From Burkholderiales bacterium (GTDB lineage: Bacteria > Pseudomonadota > Gammaproteobacteria > Burkholderiales > CAIKXV01): a stretch of 6,078 nucleotides of DNA. Under the pieces are notes generated by a model. The model was not told the DNA's origin and did not search any database. It saw nothing but the letters and a program-made list of their open reading frames with translations. A program made the position numbers and the translations under genes. The stretch covers positions 1 through 6,078 of the forward strand of contig JAIENF010000738.1 of assembly GCA_019751575.1 (NCBI GenBank). Reading direction: 5' to 3'. Position 1 is the first letter of the stretch; each line of letters opens with the position of its first letter. Below, one piece after another: positions 5,843 to 6,078 of this stretch.

Positions 5843-5865
5843 GCGCCTGATCGATGATCAGGCGC
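5843..5865. terminator. Inverted repeat between converging genes, candidate two-way terminator
   Basis: GCGCCTGATC (5843-5852) and GATCAGGCGC (5856-5865) are perfect 10-bp arms with a GAT loop. The hairpin starts one base after the + strand stop at 5839-5841 and overlaps the stop of the - strand gene at 5858-5860. It is placed to end transcription from both sides. No run of T follows on either strand, so it is not a textbook intrinsic terminator, though high-GC genomes often use such T-poor hairpins. Confidence 0.55.
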
Positions 5866-6078
5866 GTACCGGGAAACCGTACAGCTGCGCCGGATTGTCC
5901 ACCAGCACCCGCTGCCTGACCCCGGCGTCCGGCAGCCATCCCGCGAGCGCGTCGATCAGCATGCCGTCGTCGGGCACGCGTGCCGGCGCGAACAGGTTCG
6001 GGTGCGGCCAGTTCGAACCCCAGACCACGCGGTCGGGCCGGGCGGCGACGATCGCGCGCGCGATCGGCGCCATGTCGG
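5858..6078 (-). CDS. Amidohydrolase-2 family protein (PDC-hydrolase-like), C-terminal part only
   Basis: Only the last ~73 residues are in the window. The frame is open to the right edge, and the ATG at 6071-6073 is internal because a codon for Asp precedes it in frame and the family is about 280-300 aa. The piece contains PDRVVWGSNWPHPN and then VLVDNPAQLYGF near the stop, the typical C-terminal end of metal-dependent TIM-barrel hydrolases related to 2-pyrone-4,6-dicarboxylate hydrolase (LigI). These open lactone or ring esters of carboxylic acids. In the relatives I recall, the segment reads WG-[ST]-DWPHP with an Asp on strand 8 that takes part in catalysis. Here it is Asn (codon at 6011-6013). 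The gene converges on the operon, so it is not co-transcribed with it. A shared pathway is possible but unproven. Confidence 0.85.
   Translation of the reverse strand, partial: DMAPIARAIVAARPDRVVWGSNWPHPNLFAPARVPDDGMLIDALAGWLPDAGVRQRVLVDNPAQLYGFPVRA

Overview
This window is very GC-rich and has the coding style and gene content of a betaproteobacterium, most likely of the order Burkholderiales. It carries a DUF3108 gene next to an RsmB/NOP-type RNA methyltransferase gene, an arrangement I recall from that order, plus a Bug/TctC-type periplasmic binding protein, a family greatly expanded there. The first ~115 bases are a CT-rich low-complexity stretch unlike the rest. They look like a poor-quality contig end.

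Left half (2-3007, all on +): a DUF3108 protein (N-terminus unresolved), an RsmB/NOP-family rRNA cytosine-C5 methyltransferase, and a small exported single-HKD phospholipase D-family protein whose start lies 8 bases after the methyltransferase stop. This is an ordinary housekeeping cluster. A 127-base intergenic region (3008-3134) follows and probably holds the start of the next transcription unit.

Right half (3135-5841, all on +): a compact three-gene operon. It encodes a Bug/TctC-type solute-binding protein with a perfect Shine-Dalgarno, then a UGSC-family selenoprotein, then a 370-residue conserved protein of unknown function. The selenoprotein is the main result. A conventional reading ends it at the TGA at 4481-4483 (110 aa). 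The same frame continues in family-like sequence with U-G-S-C immediately at the TGA and ends at 4732, overlapping the next start codon as ATGA. Directly after the TGA is a perfect 9-bp hairpin with a GUG loop, at the spacing expected of a bacterial SECIS element. I therefore annotate one 193-residue selenoprotein with Sec at position 111.

Right edge: on the - strand, converging on the operon, is the C-terminal end of an amidohydrolase-2 family (PDC-hydrolase-like) enzyme. A 10-bp perfect inverted repeat lies between the two converging genes. A plausible but unproven reading is that the binding protein delivers an organic acid or related solute and that the selenoprotein and its cysteine-containing partner carry out a linked redox step. 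Nothing in the window fixes the substrate. The Sec machinery genes (selA, selB, selC, selD) are not in the window.
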